The notes under the pieces were generated by a model that saw nothing but the letters and a program-made list of their open reading frames with translations, made no database searches and had not been told where the DNA came from. Shown here in pieces: positions 1 through 11,820 of a stretch of DNA of 21,134 bases (within the stretch, counting starts at the first letter, position 1; each line of letters opens with the position of its first letter). The stretch spans positions 1 to 21,134 of the forward strand of contig JAPFFF010000508.1 in the NCBI GenBank assembly GCA_039105265.1. Direction: 5' to 3'. The position numbers were made by a program, and so were the translations under genes. This stretch comes from Tritrichomonas musculus. Lineage: Eukaryota > Parabasalia > Tritrichomonadida > Tritrichomonadidae.

Positions 1-240
1 GTTGCATCTGATGATTCAACTGCAGTTCTCGTTGAATCTGATGATTCAACTGCAGTTCTCGTTGCATCTGATGATTCAACTGCAGTTGTCGTTGCATCTG
101 ATGATTCAACTGCAGTTCTCGTTGCATCTGATGATTCAACTGTAGTTCTCGTTGCATCTGATGATTCAACTGCAGTTCTCGTTGCATCTGATGATTCAAC
201 TGCAGTTCTCGTTGAATCTGATGATTCAACTGCAGTTCTC
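1..240. repeat. Left edge of array, units not matching a full higher-order block
   Basis: Eight units, mostly C-type, with a position-28 G variant at 61-90 and a position-23 T variant at 121-150. From 241 rightward the order matches 9361 onward unit for unit, but these eight units do not match 9121-9360. The duplication shared with block alpha2 therefore has its left limit at about 240. The array enters the window already in progress, so its true left end lies outside. Confidence 0.8.
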
Positions 241-3000
241 GTTGAATCTGATGATTCAACTGTAGTTCTCGTTGAATCTGATGGTTCAACTGCAGTTCTC
301 GTTGAATCTGATGATTCAACTGCAGTTCTCGTTGAATCTGATGATTCAACTGCAGTTGTCGTTGCATCTGATGATTCAACTGCAGTTCTCGTTGAATCTG
401 ATGATTCAACTGTAGTTCTCGTTGCATCTGATGATTCAACTGCAGTTCTCGTTGAATCTGATGATTCAACTGTAGTTCTCGTTGCATCTGATGATTCAAC
501 TGCAGTTCTCGTTGAATCTGATGATTCAACTGCAGTTCTCGTTGCATCTGATGATTCAACTGCAGTTCTCGTTGAATCTGATGATTCAACTGCAGTTCTC
601 GTTGCATCTGATGATTCAACTGCAGTTCTCGTTGCATCTGATGATTCAACTGCAGTTCTCGTTGCATCTGATGATTCAACTGCAGTTCTCGTTGAATCTG
701 ATGATTCAACTGCAGTTCTCGTTGAATCTGATGATTCAACTGCAGTTCTCGTTGCATCTGATGATTCAACTGCAGTTCTTGTTGAATCTTATTATTAAAC
801 TGCAGTTCTCGTTGAATCTTATGATTAAACTGCAGTTCTCGTTGAATCTTATGATTAAACTGCAGTTCTCGTTGCATCTGATGATTCAACTGCAGTTCTC
901 GTTGCATCTGATGATTCAACTGCAGTTCTCGTTGCATCTGATGATTCAACTGCAGTTCTCGTTGAATCTGATGATTCAACTGCAGTTCTCGTTGAATCTG
1001 ATGATTCAACTGCAGTTCTTGTTGCATCTGATGATTCAACTGCAGTTCTCGTTGAATCTGATGATTCAACTGCAGTTCTCGTTGCATCTGATGATTCAAC
1101 TGCAGTTCTCGTTGAATCTGATGATTCAACTGCAGTTGTCGTTGCATCTGATGATTCAACTGCAGTTGTCGTTGCATCTGATGATTCAACTGCAGTTCTC
1201 GTTGAATCTGATGATTCAACTGTAGTTCTCGTTGCATCTGATGATTCAACTGCAGTTCTCGTTGAATCTGATGATTCAACTGTAGTTCTCGTTGAATCTG
1301 ATGATTCAACTGCAGTTCTCGTTGAATCTGATGATTCAACTGTAGTTCTCGTTGAATCTGATGGTTCAACTGCAGTTCTCGTTGAATCTGATGATTCAAC
1401 TGCAGTTCTCGTTGAATCTGATGATTCAACTGCAGTTCTTGTTGCATCTGATGATTCAACTGCAGTTCTTGTTTCATCTGATGATTCAACTGCAGTTCTC
1501 GTTGAATCTTATTATTAAACTGCAGTTCTCGTTGCATCTGATGATTCAACTGCAGTTCTCGTTGCATCTGATGATTCAACTGCAGTTGTCGTTGCATCTG
1601 ATGATTCAACTGCAGTTGTCGTTGCATCTGATGATTCAACTGCAGTTCTCGTTGAATCTGATGATTCAACTGCAGTTGTCGTTGCATCTGATGATTCAAC
1701 TGCAGTTCTCGTTGCATCTGATGATTCAACTGCAGTTCTCGTTGCATCTGATGATTCAACTGCAGTTCTTGTTTCATCTTATTATTAAACTGCAGTTCTC
1801 GTTGCATCTGATGATTCAACTGCAGTTCTCGTTGCATCTGATGATTCAACTGCAGTTCTCGTTGAATCTGATGATTCAACTGCAGTTCTCGTTGCATCTG
1901 ATGATTCAACTGCAGTTGTCGTTGCATCTGATGATTCAACTGCAGTTCTCGTTGAATCTGATGATTCAACTGTAGTTCTCGTTGCATCTGATGATTCAAC
2001 TGCAGTTCTCGTTGAATCTGATGATTCAACTGTAGTTCTCGTTGAATCTGATGATTCAACTGCAGTTCTCGTTGAATCTGATGATTCAACTGTAGTTCTC
2101 GTTGAATCTGATGGTTCAACTGCAGTTCTCGTTGAATCTGATGATTCAACTGCAGTTCTCGTTGAATCTGATGATTCAACTGCAGTTGTCGTTGCATCTG
2201 ATGATTCAACTGCAGTTGTCGTTGCATCTGATGATTCAACTGCAGTTCTCGTTGAATCTGATGATTCAACTGTAGTTCTCGTTGCATCTGATGATTCAAC
2301 TGCAGTTCTCGTTGAATCTGATGATTCAACTGTAGTTCTCGTTGAATCTGATGATTCAACTGCAGTTCTCGTTGAATCTGATGATTCAACTGTAGTTCTC
2401 GTTGAATCTGATGGTTCAACTGCAGTTCTCGTTGAATCTGATGATTCAACTGCAGTTCTCGTTGAATCTGATGATTCAACTGCAGTTCTTGTTGCATCTG
2501 ATGATTCAACTGCAGTTCTCGTTGAATCTGATGATTCAACTGTAGTTCTCGTTGCATCTGATGATTCAACTGCAGTTCTCGTTGAATCTTATTATTAAAC
2601 TGTAGTTCTCGTTGCATCTGATGATTCAACTGCAGTTCTCGTTGCATCTGATGATTCAACTGCAGTTCTCGTTGCATCTGATGATTCAACTGCAGTTGTC
2701 GTTGAATCTGATGATTCAACTGCAGTTCTCGTTGAATCTGATGATTCAACTGCAGTTCTCGTTGCATCTGATGATTCAACTGCAGTTCTTGTTGAATCTT
2801 ATTATTAAACTGCAGTTCTCGTTGAATCTTATGATTAAACTGCAGTTCTCGTTGAATCTTATGATTAAACTGCAGTTCTTGTTGAATCTTATTATTAAAC
2901 TGCAGTTCTCGTTGCATCTGATGATTCAACTGCAGTTCTCGTTGCATCTGATGATTCAACTGTAGTTCTCGTTGAATCTGATGATTCAACTGCAGTTCTC
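241..3000. repeat. Higher-order block alpha1 (92 units)
   Basis: The order of unit variants from 241 to 3000 is repeated at 9361-11820, offset 9,120 bases (304 units) up to about 2100 and 8,820 bases afterwards. Landmarks shared by both copies are the run of TTATTATTAAAC and TTATGATTAAAC units at 781-870 (9901-9990), the GTTTCATC unit at 1471 (10591), the TTATTATTAAAC unit carrying the position-23 T at 2581 (11401), and the four-unit cluster at 2791-2910 (11611-11730). Alpha1 contains ten units near 2101-2400 that alpha2 lacks. The matching of many independent variants in order means this is a duplicated segment rather than chance similarity between units. Confidence 0.9.
2101..2400. repeat. 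Ten-unit (300-bp) internal duplication present in alpha1 only
   Basis: The series of A-type units with position-23 T followed by an ATGGTT unit occurs twice in alpha1 (ATGGTT units at 2101 and 2401) but once in alpha2 (11221). The extra segment is exactly 300 bases and begins and ends inside matching sequence, as expected for unequal crossover or slippage in units of 30. Exact breakpoints cannot be fixed because both sides match. Confidence 0.8.
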
Positions 3001-3030
3001 GTTGCATCTGATGATTCAACTGCAGTTCTT

Positions 3031-3060
3031 GTTGCATCTTAATATTAAACGGCAGTTCTC
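3031..3060. repeat. Rare unit variant with TTAATATTAA palindrome (six copies in window)
   Basis: This unit carries CTTAATATTAAACGG in place of CTGATGATTCAACTG. It contains the perfect palindrome TTAATATTAA and loses the AACTGCAGTT palindrome and PstI site. Sister units start at 3571, 5191, 5731, 13981 and 14550. All six lie in beta-type blocks, in pairs 540 or 569 bases apart, so they mark the beta lineage. Confidence 0.9.
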
Positions 3061-4440
3061 GTTGCATTTGATGATTCAACTGCAGTTCTCGTTGAATCTG
3101 ATGATTCAACTGCAGTTCTCGTTGAATCTGATGATTCAACTGCAGTTGTCGTTGCATCTGATGATTCAACTGCAGTTCTCGTTGAATCTGATGATTCAAC
3201 TGCAGTTCTCGTTGCATCTGATGATTCAACTGCAGTTCTCGTTGCATCTGATGATTCAACTGCAGTTCTTGTTTCATCTTATTATTAAACTGCAGTTCTC
3301 GTTGAATCTTATTATTAAACTGCAGTTCTCGTTGAATCTGATGATTCAACTGCAGTTCTCGTTGAATCTGATGATTCAACTGCAGTTCTCGTTGCATCTG
3401 ATGATTCAACTGCAGTTCTCGTTGCATCTGATGATTCAACTGCAGTTCTCGTTGCATCTGATGATTCAACTGCAGTTGTCGTTGCATCTGATGATTCAAC
3501 TGCAGTTCTCGTTGAATCTGATGATTCAACTGCAGTTCTCGTTGCATCTGATGATTCAACTGCAGTTCTTGTTGCATCTTAATATTAAACGGCAGTTCTT
3601 GTTGCATCTGATGGTTCAACTGCAGTTCTCGTTGCATCTGATGATTCAACTGCAGTTCTCGTTGCATCTGATGATTCAACTGCAGTTCTTGTTGCATCTG
3701 ATGATTCAACTGCAGTTCTTGTTTCATCTGATGATTCAACTGCAGTTCTCGTTGAATCTTATTATTAAACTGCAGTTCTCGTTGCATCTGATGATTCAAC
3801 TGCAGTTCTCGTTGCATCTGATGATTCAACTGCAGTTGTCGTTGCATCTGATGATTCAACTGCAGTTGTCGTTGCATCTGATGATTCAACTGCAGTTCTC
3901 GTTGAATCTGATGATTCAACTGCAGTTCTCGTTGAATCTGATGATTCAACTGCAGTTCTCGTTGAATCTGATGATTCAACTGCAGTTCTCGTTGCATCTG
4001 ATGATTCAACTGCAGTTCTCGTTGCATCTGATGATTCAACTGCAGTTGTCGTTGAATCTGATGATTCAACTGCAGTTCTCGTTGCATCTGATGATTCAAC
4101 TGCAGTTGTCGTTGCATCTGATGATTCAACTGCAGTTCTCGTTGCATCTGATGATTCAACTGCAGTTCTCGTTGCATCTGATGATTCAACTGCAGTTCTC
4201 GTTGCATCTGATGATTCAACTGCAGTTCTTGTTTCATCTGATGATTCAACTGCAGTTCTCGTTGAATCTGATGATTCAACTGAAGTTCTTGTTGCATCTG
4301 ATGATTCAACTGCAGTTCTCGTTGCATCTGATGATTCAACTGCAGTTCTCGTTGAATCTGATGATTCAACTGCAGTTCTCGTTGCATCTGATGATTCAAC
4401 TGCAGTTCTCGTTGCATCTGATGATTCAACTGCAGTTCTC

Positions 4441-4890
4441 GTTGCATCTGATTATTCAACTGCAGTTCTTGTTTCATCTTATTATTAAACTGCAGTTCTC
4501 GTTGAATCTTATTATTAAACTGCAGTTCTCGTTGAATCTGATGATTCAACTGCAGTTCTCGTTGCATCTGATGATTCAACTGCAGTTCTCGTTGAATCTG
4601 ATGATTCAACTGCAGTTGTCGTTGAATCTGATGATTCAACTGCAGTTCTCGTTGCATCTGATTATTCAACTGCAGTTCTTGTTTCATCTTATTATTAAAC
4701 TGCAGTTCTCGTTGAATCTTATTATTAAACTGCAGTTCTCGTTGAATCTGATGATTCAACTGCAGTTCTCGTTGCATCTGATGATTCAACTGCAGTTCTC
4801 TTTGAATCTGATGATTCAACTGCAGTTCTCGTTGAATCTGATGATTCAACTGCAGTTGTCGTTGAATCTGATGATTCAACTGCAGTTCTC
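4441..4890. repeat. Seven-unit internal duplication in beta1
   Basis: A seven-unit series beginning with the GATTATTC unit at 4441 and followed by GTTTCATC- and GAATC-type TTATTATTAAAC units recurs at 4651, 210 bases on. The second copy has one extra unit (TTTGAATC at 4801), making it 240 bases. The same pair is present in beta2 at 6631-6840 and 6841-7080, so this small duplication happened before beta was duplicated as a whole. Confidence 0.85.
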
Positions 4891-5160
4891 GTTGAATCTG
4901 ATGATTCAACTGCAGTTCTCGTTGAATCTGATGATTCAACTGCAGTTCTCGTTGAATCTGATGATTCAACTGCAGTTCTCGTTGAATCTGATGATTCAAC
5001 TGTAGTTCTCGTTGCATCTGATGATTCAACTGCAGTTCTCGTTGCATCTGATGATTCAACTGCAGTTCTCGTTGAATCTGATGATTCAACTGCAGTTCTC
5101 GTTGAATCTGATGATTCAACTGCAGTTCTCGTTGAATCTGATGATTCAACTGCAGTTGTC

Positions 5161-7260
5161 GTTGCATCTGATGATTCAACTGCAGTTCTTGTTGCATCTT
5201 AATATTAAACGGCAGTTCTCGTTGCATTTGATGATTCAACTGCAGTTCTCGTTGAATCTGATGATTCAACTGCAGTTCTCGTTGAATCTGATGATTCAAC
5301 TGCAGTTGTCGTTGCATCTGATGATTCAACTGCAGTTCTCGTTGAATCTGATGATTCAACTGCAGTTCTCGTTGCATCTGATGATTCAACTGCAGTTCTC
5401 GTTGCATCTGATGATTCAACTGCAGTTCTTGTTTCATCTTATTATTAAACTGCAGTTCTCGTTGAATCTTATTATTAAACTGCAGTTCTCGTTGAATCTG
5501 ATGATTCAACTGCAGTTCTCGTTGAATCTGATGATTCAACTGCAGTTCTCGTTGCATCTGATGATTCAACTGCAGTTCTCGTTGCATCTGATGATTCAAC
5601 TGCAGTTCTCGTTGCATCTGATGATTCAACTGCAGTTGTCGTTGCATCTGATGATTCAACTGCAGTTCTTGTTGAATCTGATGATTCAACTGCAGTTCTC
5701 GTTGCATCTGATGATTCAACTGCAGTTCTTGTTGCATCTTAATATTAAACGGCAGTTCTTGTTGCATCTGATGGTTCAACTGCAGTTCTCGTTGCATCTG
5801 ATGATTCAACTGCAGTTCTCGTTGCATCTGATGATTCAACTGCAGTTCTTGTTGCATCTGATGATTCAACTGCAGTTCTTGTTTCATCTGATGATTCAAC
5901 TGCAGTTCTCGTTGAATCTTATTATTAAACTGCAGTTCTCGTTGCATCTGATGATTCAACTGCAGTTCTCGTTGCATCTGATGATTCAACTGCAGTTGTC
6001 GTTGCATCTGATGATTCAACTGCAGTTGTCGTTGCATCTGATGATTCAACTGCAGTTCTCGTTGAATCTGATGATTCAACTGCAGTTCTCGTTGAATCTG
6101 ATGATTCAACTGCAGTTCTCGTTGAATCTGATGATTCAACTGCAGTTCTCGTTGCATCTGATGATTCAACTGCAGTTCTCGTTGCATCTGATGATTCAAC
6201 TGCAGTTGTCGTTGAATCTGATGATTCAACTGCAGTTCTCGTTGCATCTGATGATTCAACTGCAGTTGTCGTTGCATCTGATGATTCAACTGCAGTTCTC
6301 GTTGCATCTGATGATTCAACTGCAGTTCTCGTTGCATCTGATGATTCAACTGCAGTTCTCGTTGCATCTGATGATTCAACTGCAGTTCTTGTTTCATCTG
6401 ATGATTCAACTGCAGTTCTCGTTGCATCTGATGATTCAACTGCAGTTCTCGTTGAATCTGATGATTCAACTGAAGTTCTCGTTGAATCTGATGATTCAAC
6501 TGCAGTTCTCGTTGCATCTGATGATTCAACTGCAGTTCTCGTTGAATCTGATGATTCAACTGCAGTTCTCGTTGCATCTGATGATTCAACTGCAGTTCTC
6601 GTTGCATCTGATGATTCAACTGCAGTTCTCGTTGCATCTGATTATTCAACTGCAGTTCTTGTTTCATCTTATTATTAAACTGCAGTTCTCGTTGAATCTT
6701 ATTATTAAACTGCAGTTCTCGTTGAATCTGATGATTCAACTGCAGTTCTCGTTGCATCTGATGATTCAACTGCAGTTCTCGTTGAATCTGATGATTCAAC
6801 TGCAGTTGTCGTTGAATCTGATGATTCAACTGCAGTTCTCGTTGCATCTGATTATTCAACTGCAGTTCTTGTTTCATCTTATTATTAAACTGCAGTTCTC
6901 GTTGAATCTTATTATTAAACTGCAGTTCTCGTTGAATCTGATGATTCAACTGCAGTTCTCGTTGCATCTGATGATTCAACTGCAGTTCTCTTTGAATCTG
7001 ATGATTCAACTGCAGTTCTCGTTGAATCTGATGATTCAACTGCAGTTGTCGTTGAATCTGATGATTCAACTGCAGTTCTCGTTGAATCTGATGATTCAAC
7101 TGCAGTTCTCGTTGAATCTGATGATTCAACTGCAGTTCTCGTTGAATCTGATGATTCAACTGCAGTTCTCGTTGAATCTGATGATTCAACTGTAGTTCTC
7201 GTTGCATCTGATGATTCAACTGCAGTTCTCGTTGCATCTGATGATTCAACTGCAGTTCTC
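5161..7260. repeat. Higher-order block beta2 (70 units)
   Basis: Near-identical second copy of beta1 in the same orientation, beginning with the unit before the TTAATATTAAACGG unit at 5191 and ending after the position-23 T unit at 7171 and the two or three C-type units that follow. The 5071-5160 units between the copies belong to neither match. A partial third copy lies at 13921-14609. Confidence 0.9.
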
Positions 7261-7290
7261 GTTGCATCTGATGATTCAACTGCAGTTCTC

Positions 7291-7710
7291 GTTGAATCTG
7301 ATGATTCAACTGCAGTTCTTGTTTCATCTTATTATTAAACTGCAGTTCTAGCTGCATCTAAAGATTCAACTGCAGTTCTCGTTGCATCTGATGATTCAAC
7401 TGCAGTTCTCGTTGCATCTGATGATTCAACTGCAGTTCTTGTTTCATCTTATTATTAAACTGCAGTTCTTGCTGCATCTGATGATTCAACTGCAGTTCTC
7501 GTTGCATCTGATGATTCAACTGCAGTTCTCGTTGCATCTGATGATTCAACTACAGTTCTCGTTGCATCTGATGATTCAACTGCAGTTCTTGTTTCATCTT
7601 ATTATTAAACTGCAGTTCTCGCTGCATCTGATGATTCAACTGCAGTTCTCGTTGCATCTGATGATTCAACTGCAGTTCTCGTTGCATCTGATGATTCAAC
7701 TGCAGTTCTC
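7291..7710. repeat. Divergent junction cluster with 4- to 5-unit periodicity
   Basis: This stretch lies between beta2 and delta1 and is the most diverged part of the clean array. It repeats a short motif of units: one ending TTCTT, then a GTTTCATC-TTATTATTAAAC unit, then a unit beginning GCTG, then C-type units. The three rounds start near 7291, 7411 and 7561 (120, 150 and 150 bases). GCTG units start at 7351, 7471 and 7621. The unit at 7351 has four changes including TAAAG at its centre, and the unit at 7321 ends TTCTA. The unit at 7531 has TACAG in place of TGCAG. The two in-frame stops of the long minus-strand frame both fall here. Confidence 0.8.
7358..7549 (-). other. Short stretch of the same minus frame between two stops
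   Basis: 63 codons of the ELQLNHQMQR-type frame, bounded on its upstream side by the TAG at 7550-7552 and ending at the TAG at 7358-7360. Both stops lie in the divergent junction cluster. Its residues are the usual repeat, ending LNL. It is not a separate gene; it is the same frame interrupted twice. Confidence 0.25.
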
Positions 7711-9600
7711 GTTGCATCTTATTATTAAACTGCAGTTCTCGTTGCATCTGATGATTCAACTGCAGTTCTCGTTGCATCTGATGATTCAACTGCAGTTCTC
7801 GTTGAATCTGATGGTTCAACTGCAGTTCTCGTTGAATCTGATGATTCAACTGCAGTTCTCGTTGCATCTGATGATTCAACTGCAGTTCTCGTTGAATCTG
7901 ATGATTCAACTGCAGTTCTCGTTGCATCTGATGATTCAACTGCAGTTCTCGTTGCATCTGATGATTCAACTGCAGTTCTCGTTGAATCTGATGGTTCAAC
8001 TGCAGTTGTCGTTGAATCTGATGATTCAACTGCAGTTCTCGTTGCATCTGATGATTCAACTGCAGTTCTCGTTGAATCTGATGATTCAACTGCAGTTCTC
8101 GTTGAATCTGATGATTCAACTGCAGTTCTCGTTGAATCTGATGATTCAACTGTAGTTCTCGTTGCATCTGATGATTCAACTGCAGTTCTCGTTGCATCTG
8201 ATGATTCAACTGCAGTTCTCGTTGAATCTGATGATTCAACTGCAGTTCTCGTTGAATCTGATGATTCAACTGCAGTTCTCGCTGCATCTGATGATTCAAC
8301 TGCAGTTCTCGTTGCATCTGATGATTCAACTGCAGTTCTCGTTGCATCTGATGATTCAACTGCAGTTCTTGTTGCATCTTATTATTAAACTGCAGTTCTC
8401 GTTGCATCTGATGATTCAACTGCAGTTCTCGTTGCATCTGATGGTTCAACTGCAGTTCTCGTTGAATCTGATGATTCAACTGTAGTTCTCGTTGAATCTG
8501 ATGATTCAACTGCAGTTCTCGTTGAATCTGATGGTTCAACTGCAGTTCTCGTTGAATCTGATGATTCAACTGCAGTTCTCGTTGAATCTGATGGTTCAAC
8601 TGCAGTTCTCGTTGAATCTGATGGTTCAACTGCAGTTCTCGTTGAATCTGATGATTCAACTGTAGTTCTCGTTGCATCTGATGATTCAACTGCAGTTCTC
8701 GTTGCATCTGATGATTCAACTGCAGTTCTCGTTGAATCTGATGATTCAACTGCAGTTCTCGTTGAATCTGATGATTCAACTGCAGTTCTCGTTGCATCTG
8801 ATGATTCAACTGCAGTTCTCGTTGCATCTGATGATTCAACTGCAGTTGTCGTTGCATCTGATGATTCAACTGCAGTTCTTGTTTCATCTTATTATTAAAC
8901 TGCAGTTCTCGTTGCATCTGATGATTCAACTGCAGTTCTCGTTGCATCTGATGATTCAACTGCAGTTGTCGTTGCATCTGATGATTCAACTGCAGTTCTC
9001 GTTGCATCTGATGATTCAACTGCAGTTCTCGTTGCATCTGATGATTCAACTGCAGTTCTTGTTTCATCTTATTATTAAACTGCAGTTCTCGTTGCATCTG
9101 ATGATTCAACTGCAGTTCTCGTTGCATCTGATGATTCAACTGCAGTTCTCGTTGAATCTGATGATTCAACTGCAGTTGTCGTTGCATCTGATGATTCAAC
9201 TGCAGTTGTCGTTGCATCTGATGATTCAACTGCAGTTCTCGTTGAATCTGATGATTCAACTGTAGTTCTCGTTGCATCTGATGATTCAACTGCAGTTCTC
9301 GTTGAATCTGATGATTCAACTGTAGTTCTCGTTGAATCTGATGATTCAACTGCAGTTCTCGTTGAATCTGATGATTCAACTGTAGTTCTCGTTGAATCTG
9401 ATGGTTCAACTGCAGTTCTCGTTGAATCTGATGATTCAACTGCAGTTCTCGTTGAATCTGATGATTCAACTGCAGTTGTCGTTGCATCTGATGATTCAAC
9501 TGCAGTTCTCGTTGAATCTGATGATTCAACTGTAGTTCTCGTTGCATCTGATGATTCAACTGCAGTTCTCGTTGAATCTGATGATTCAACTGTAGTTCTC
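7711..9600. repeat. Higher-order block delta1
   Basis: The order of variants matches 14910-16739. From 8161 to 9600 the match is continuous at offset 7,139 bases (7,140 less the one-base deletion at 14251-14279). I see a single base difference there (position 23 of the unit at 8461 versus 15600). The left part, 7711-8160, aligns to 14910-15299 with two fewer units and several changes. Landmarks are the GCTG unit at 8281 (15420), ATGGTT units at 8521-8640, and TTATTATTAAAC units at 8881 and 9061. The final 240 bases (9361-9600) are shared with alpha blocks. Confidence 0.88.
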
Positions 9601-11820
9601 GTTGCATCTGATGATTCAACTGCAGTTCTCGTTGAATCTGATGATTCAACTGCAGTTCTCGTTGCATCTGATGATTCAACTGCAGTTCTCGTTGAATCTG
9701 ATGATTCAACTGCAGTTCTCGTTGCATCTGATGATTCAACTGCAGTTCTCGTTGCATCTGATGATTCAACTGCAGTTCTCGTTGCATCTGATGATTCAAC
9801 TGCAGTTCTCGTTGAATCTGATGATTCAACTGCAGTTCTCGTTGAATCTGATGATTCAACTGCAGTTCTCGTTGCATCTGATGATTCAACTGCAGTTCTT
9901 GTTGAATCTTATTATTAAACTGCAGTTCTCGTTGAATCTTATGATTAAACTGCAGTTCTCGTTGAATCTTATGATTAAACTGCAGTTCTCGTTGCATCTG
10001 ATGATTCAACTGCAGTTCTCGTTGCATCTGATGATTCAACTGCAGTTCTCGTTGCATCTGATGATTCAACTGCAGTTCTCGTTGAATCTGATGATTCAAC
10101 TGCAGTTCTCGTTGAATCTGATGATTCAACTGCAGTTCTTGTTGCATCTGATGATTCAACTGCAGTTCTCGTTGAATCTGATGATTCAACTGCAGTTCTC
10201 GTTGCATCTGATGATTCAACTGCAGTTCTCGTTGAATCTGATGATTCAACTGCAGTTGTCGTTGCATCTGATGATTCAACTGCAGTTGTCGTTGCATCTG
10301 ATGATTCAACTGCAGTTCTCGTTGAATCTGATGATTCAACTGTAGTTCTCGTTGCATCTGATGATTCAACTGCAGTTCTCGTTGAATCTGATGATTCAAC
10401 TGTAGTTCTCGTTGAATCTGATGATTCAACTGCAGTTCTCGTTGAATCTGATGATTCAACTGTAGTTCTCGTTGAATCTGATGGTTCAACTGCAGTTCTC
10501 GTTGAATCTGATGATTCAACTGCAGTTCTCGTTGAATCTGATGATTCAACTGCAGTTCTTGTTGCATCTGATGATTCAACTGCAGTTCTTGTTTCATCTG
10601 ATGATTCAACTGCAGTTCTCGTTGAATCTTATTATTAAACTGCAGTTCTCGTTGCATCTGATGATTCAACTGCAGTTCTCGTTGCATCTGATGATTCAAC
10701 TGCAGTTGTCGTTGCATCTGATGATTCAACTGCAGTTGTCGTTGCATCTGATGATTCAACTGCAGTTCTCGTTGAATCTGATGATTCAACTGCAGTTGTC
10801 GTTGCATCTGATGATTCAACTGCAGTTCTCGTTGCATCTGATGATTCAACTGCAGTTCTCGTTGCATCTGATGATTCAACTGCAGTTCTTGTTTCATCTT
10901 ATTATTAAACTGCAGTTCTCGTTGCATCTGATGATTCAACTGCAGTTCTCGTTGCATCTGATGATTCAACTGCAGTTCTCGTTGAATCTGATGATTCAAC
11001 TGCAGTTCTCGTTGCATCTGATGATTCAACTGCAGTTGTCGTTGCATCTGATGATTCAACTGCAGTTCTCGTTGAATCTGATGATTCAACTGTAGTTCTC
11101 GTTGCATCTGATGATTCAACTGCAGTTCTCGTTGAATCTGATGATTCAACTGTAGTTCTCGTTGAATCTGATGATTCAACTGCAGTTCTCGTTGAATCTG
11201 ATGATTCAACTGTAGTTCTCGTTGAATCTGATGGTTCAACTGCAGTTCTCGTTGAATCTGATGATTCAACTGCAGTTCTCGTTGAATCTGATGATTCAAC
11301 TGCAGTTCTTGTTGCATCTGATGATTCAACTGCAGTTCTCGTTGAATCTGATGATTCAACTGTAGTTCTCGTTGCATCTGATGATTCAACTGCAGTTCTC
11401 GTTGAATCTTATTATTAAACTGTAGTTCTCGTTGCATCTGATGATTCAACTGCAGTTCTCGTTGCATCTGATGATTCAACTGCAGTTCTCGTTGCATCTG
11501 ATGATTCAACTGCAGTTGTCGTTGAATCTGATGATTCAACTGCAGTTCTCGTTGAATCTGATGATTCAACTGCAGTTCTCGTTGCATCTGATGATTCAAC
11601 TGCAGTTCTTGTTGAATCTTATTATTAAACTGCAGTTCTCGTTGAATCTTATGATTAAACTGCAGTTCTCGTTGAATCTTATGATTAAACTGCAGTTCTT
11701 GTTGAATCTTATTATTAAACTGCAGTTCTCGTTGCATCTGATGATTCAACTGCAGTTCTCGTTGCATCTGATGATTCAACTGTAGTTCTCGTTGAATCTG
11801 ATGATTCAACTGCAGTTCTC
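9361..11820. repeat. Higher-order block alpha2 (82 units)
   Basis: Second copy of alpha1, same orientation, 9,120 bases downstream, ten units shorter because it lacks the extra 300 bases described at 2101-2400. After 11820 the order leaves the alpha1 pattern: alpha1 runs into beta1 with its TTAATATTAAACGG unit, whereas alpha2 runs into a mosaic of alpha fragments. Confidence 0.9.

Larger units (their letters stand above)
3001..5070. repeat. Higher-order block beta1 (about 69 units)
   Basis: This block is repeated next door at 5161-7260. The offset is 2,160 bases (72 units) at the left and 2,190 bases (73 units) from about 4471 onward, so one unit has been gained or lost around 4261-4470 versus 6421-6660. 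Landmarks are the rare TTAATATTAAACGG units at 3031 and 3571 (5191 and 5731), the GCATTTG unit at 3061 (5221), the TGAAG unit at 4261 (6451) and the TTTGAATC unit at 4801 (6991). Over 3001-4260 I see only one base-level difference between copies (unit 3481 against 5641, position 30), so the duplication is recent relative to divergence among units. Confidence 0.9.
2..7357 (-). other. Candidate open frame, decapeptide repeat ELQLNHQMQR, running off the left edge
   Basis: Reading leftward from the ATG at 7355-7357, I find no stop to base 2, about 2,452 codons. Each 30-base unit codes ten residues, consensus ELQLNHQMQR. Common variants change M to I (position 5), E to Q (28), R to Q (30), L to F (17), H to N (13) and Q to K (10 and 4); positions 14, 23 and 2 are silent. 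No signal peptide, membrane segment, promoter or non-repeat domain is visible, and the ATG is one of hundreds provided by the repeat. I do not recognise a family. The frame could be part of a huge Q/N-rich repeat protein, but openness follows largely from a stop-free unit of length divisible by three, so this is more likely non-coding. Confidence 0.2.

Noticed and set aside
2972-7195. Plus-strand frames of about 680 and 730 codons reading MHLMIQLQFS-type repeats
   Set aside because: They start and stop wherever a position-23 T variant makes a TAG, so their limits follow the repeat variants. They are shadows of the array with no independent support.
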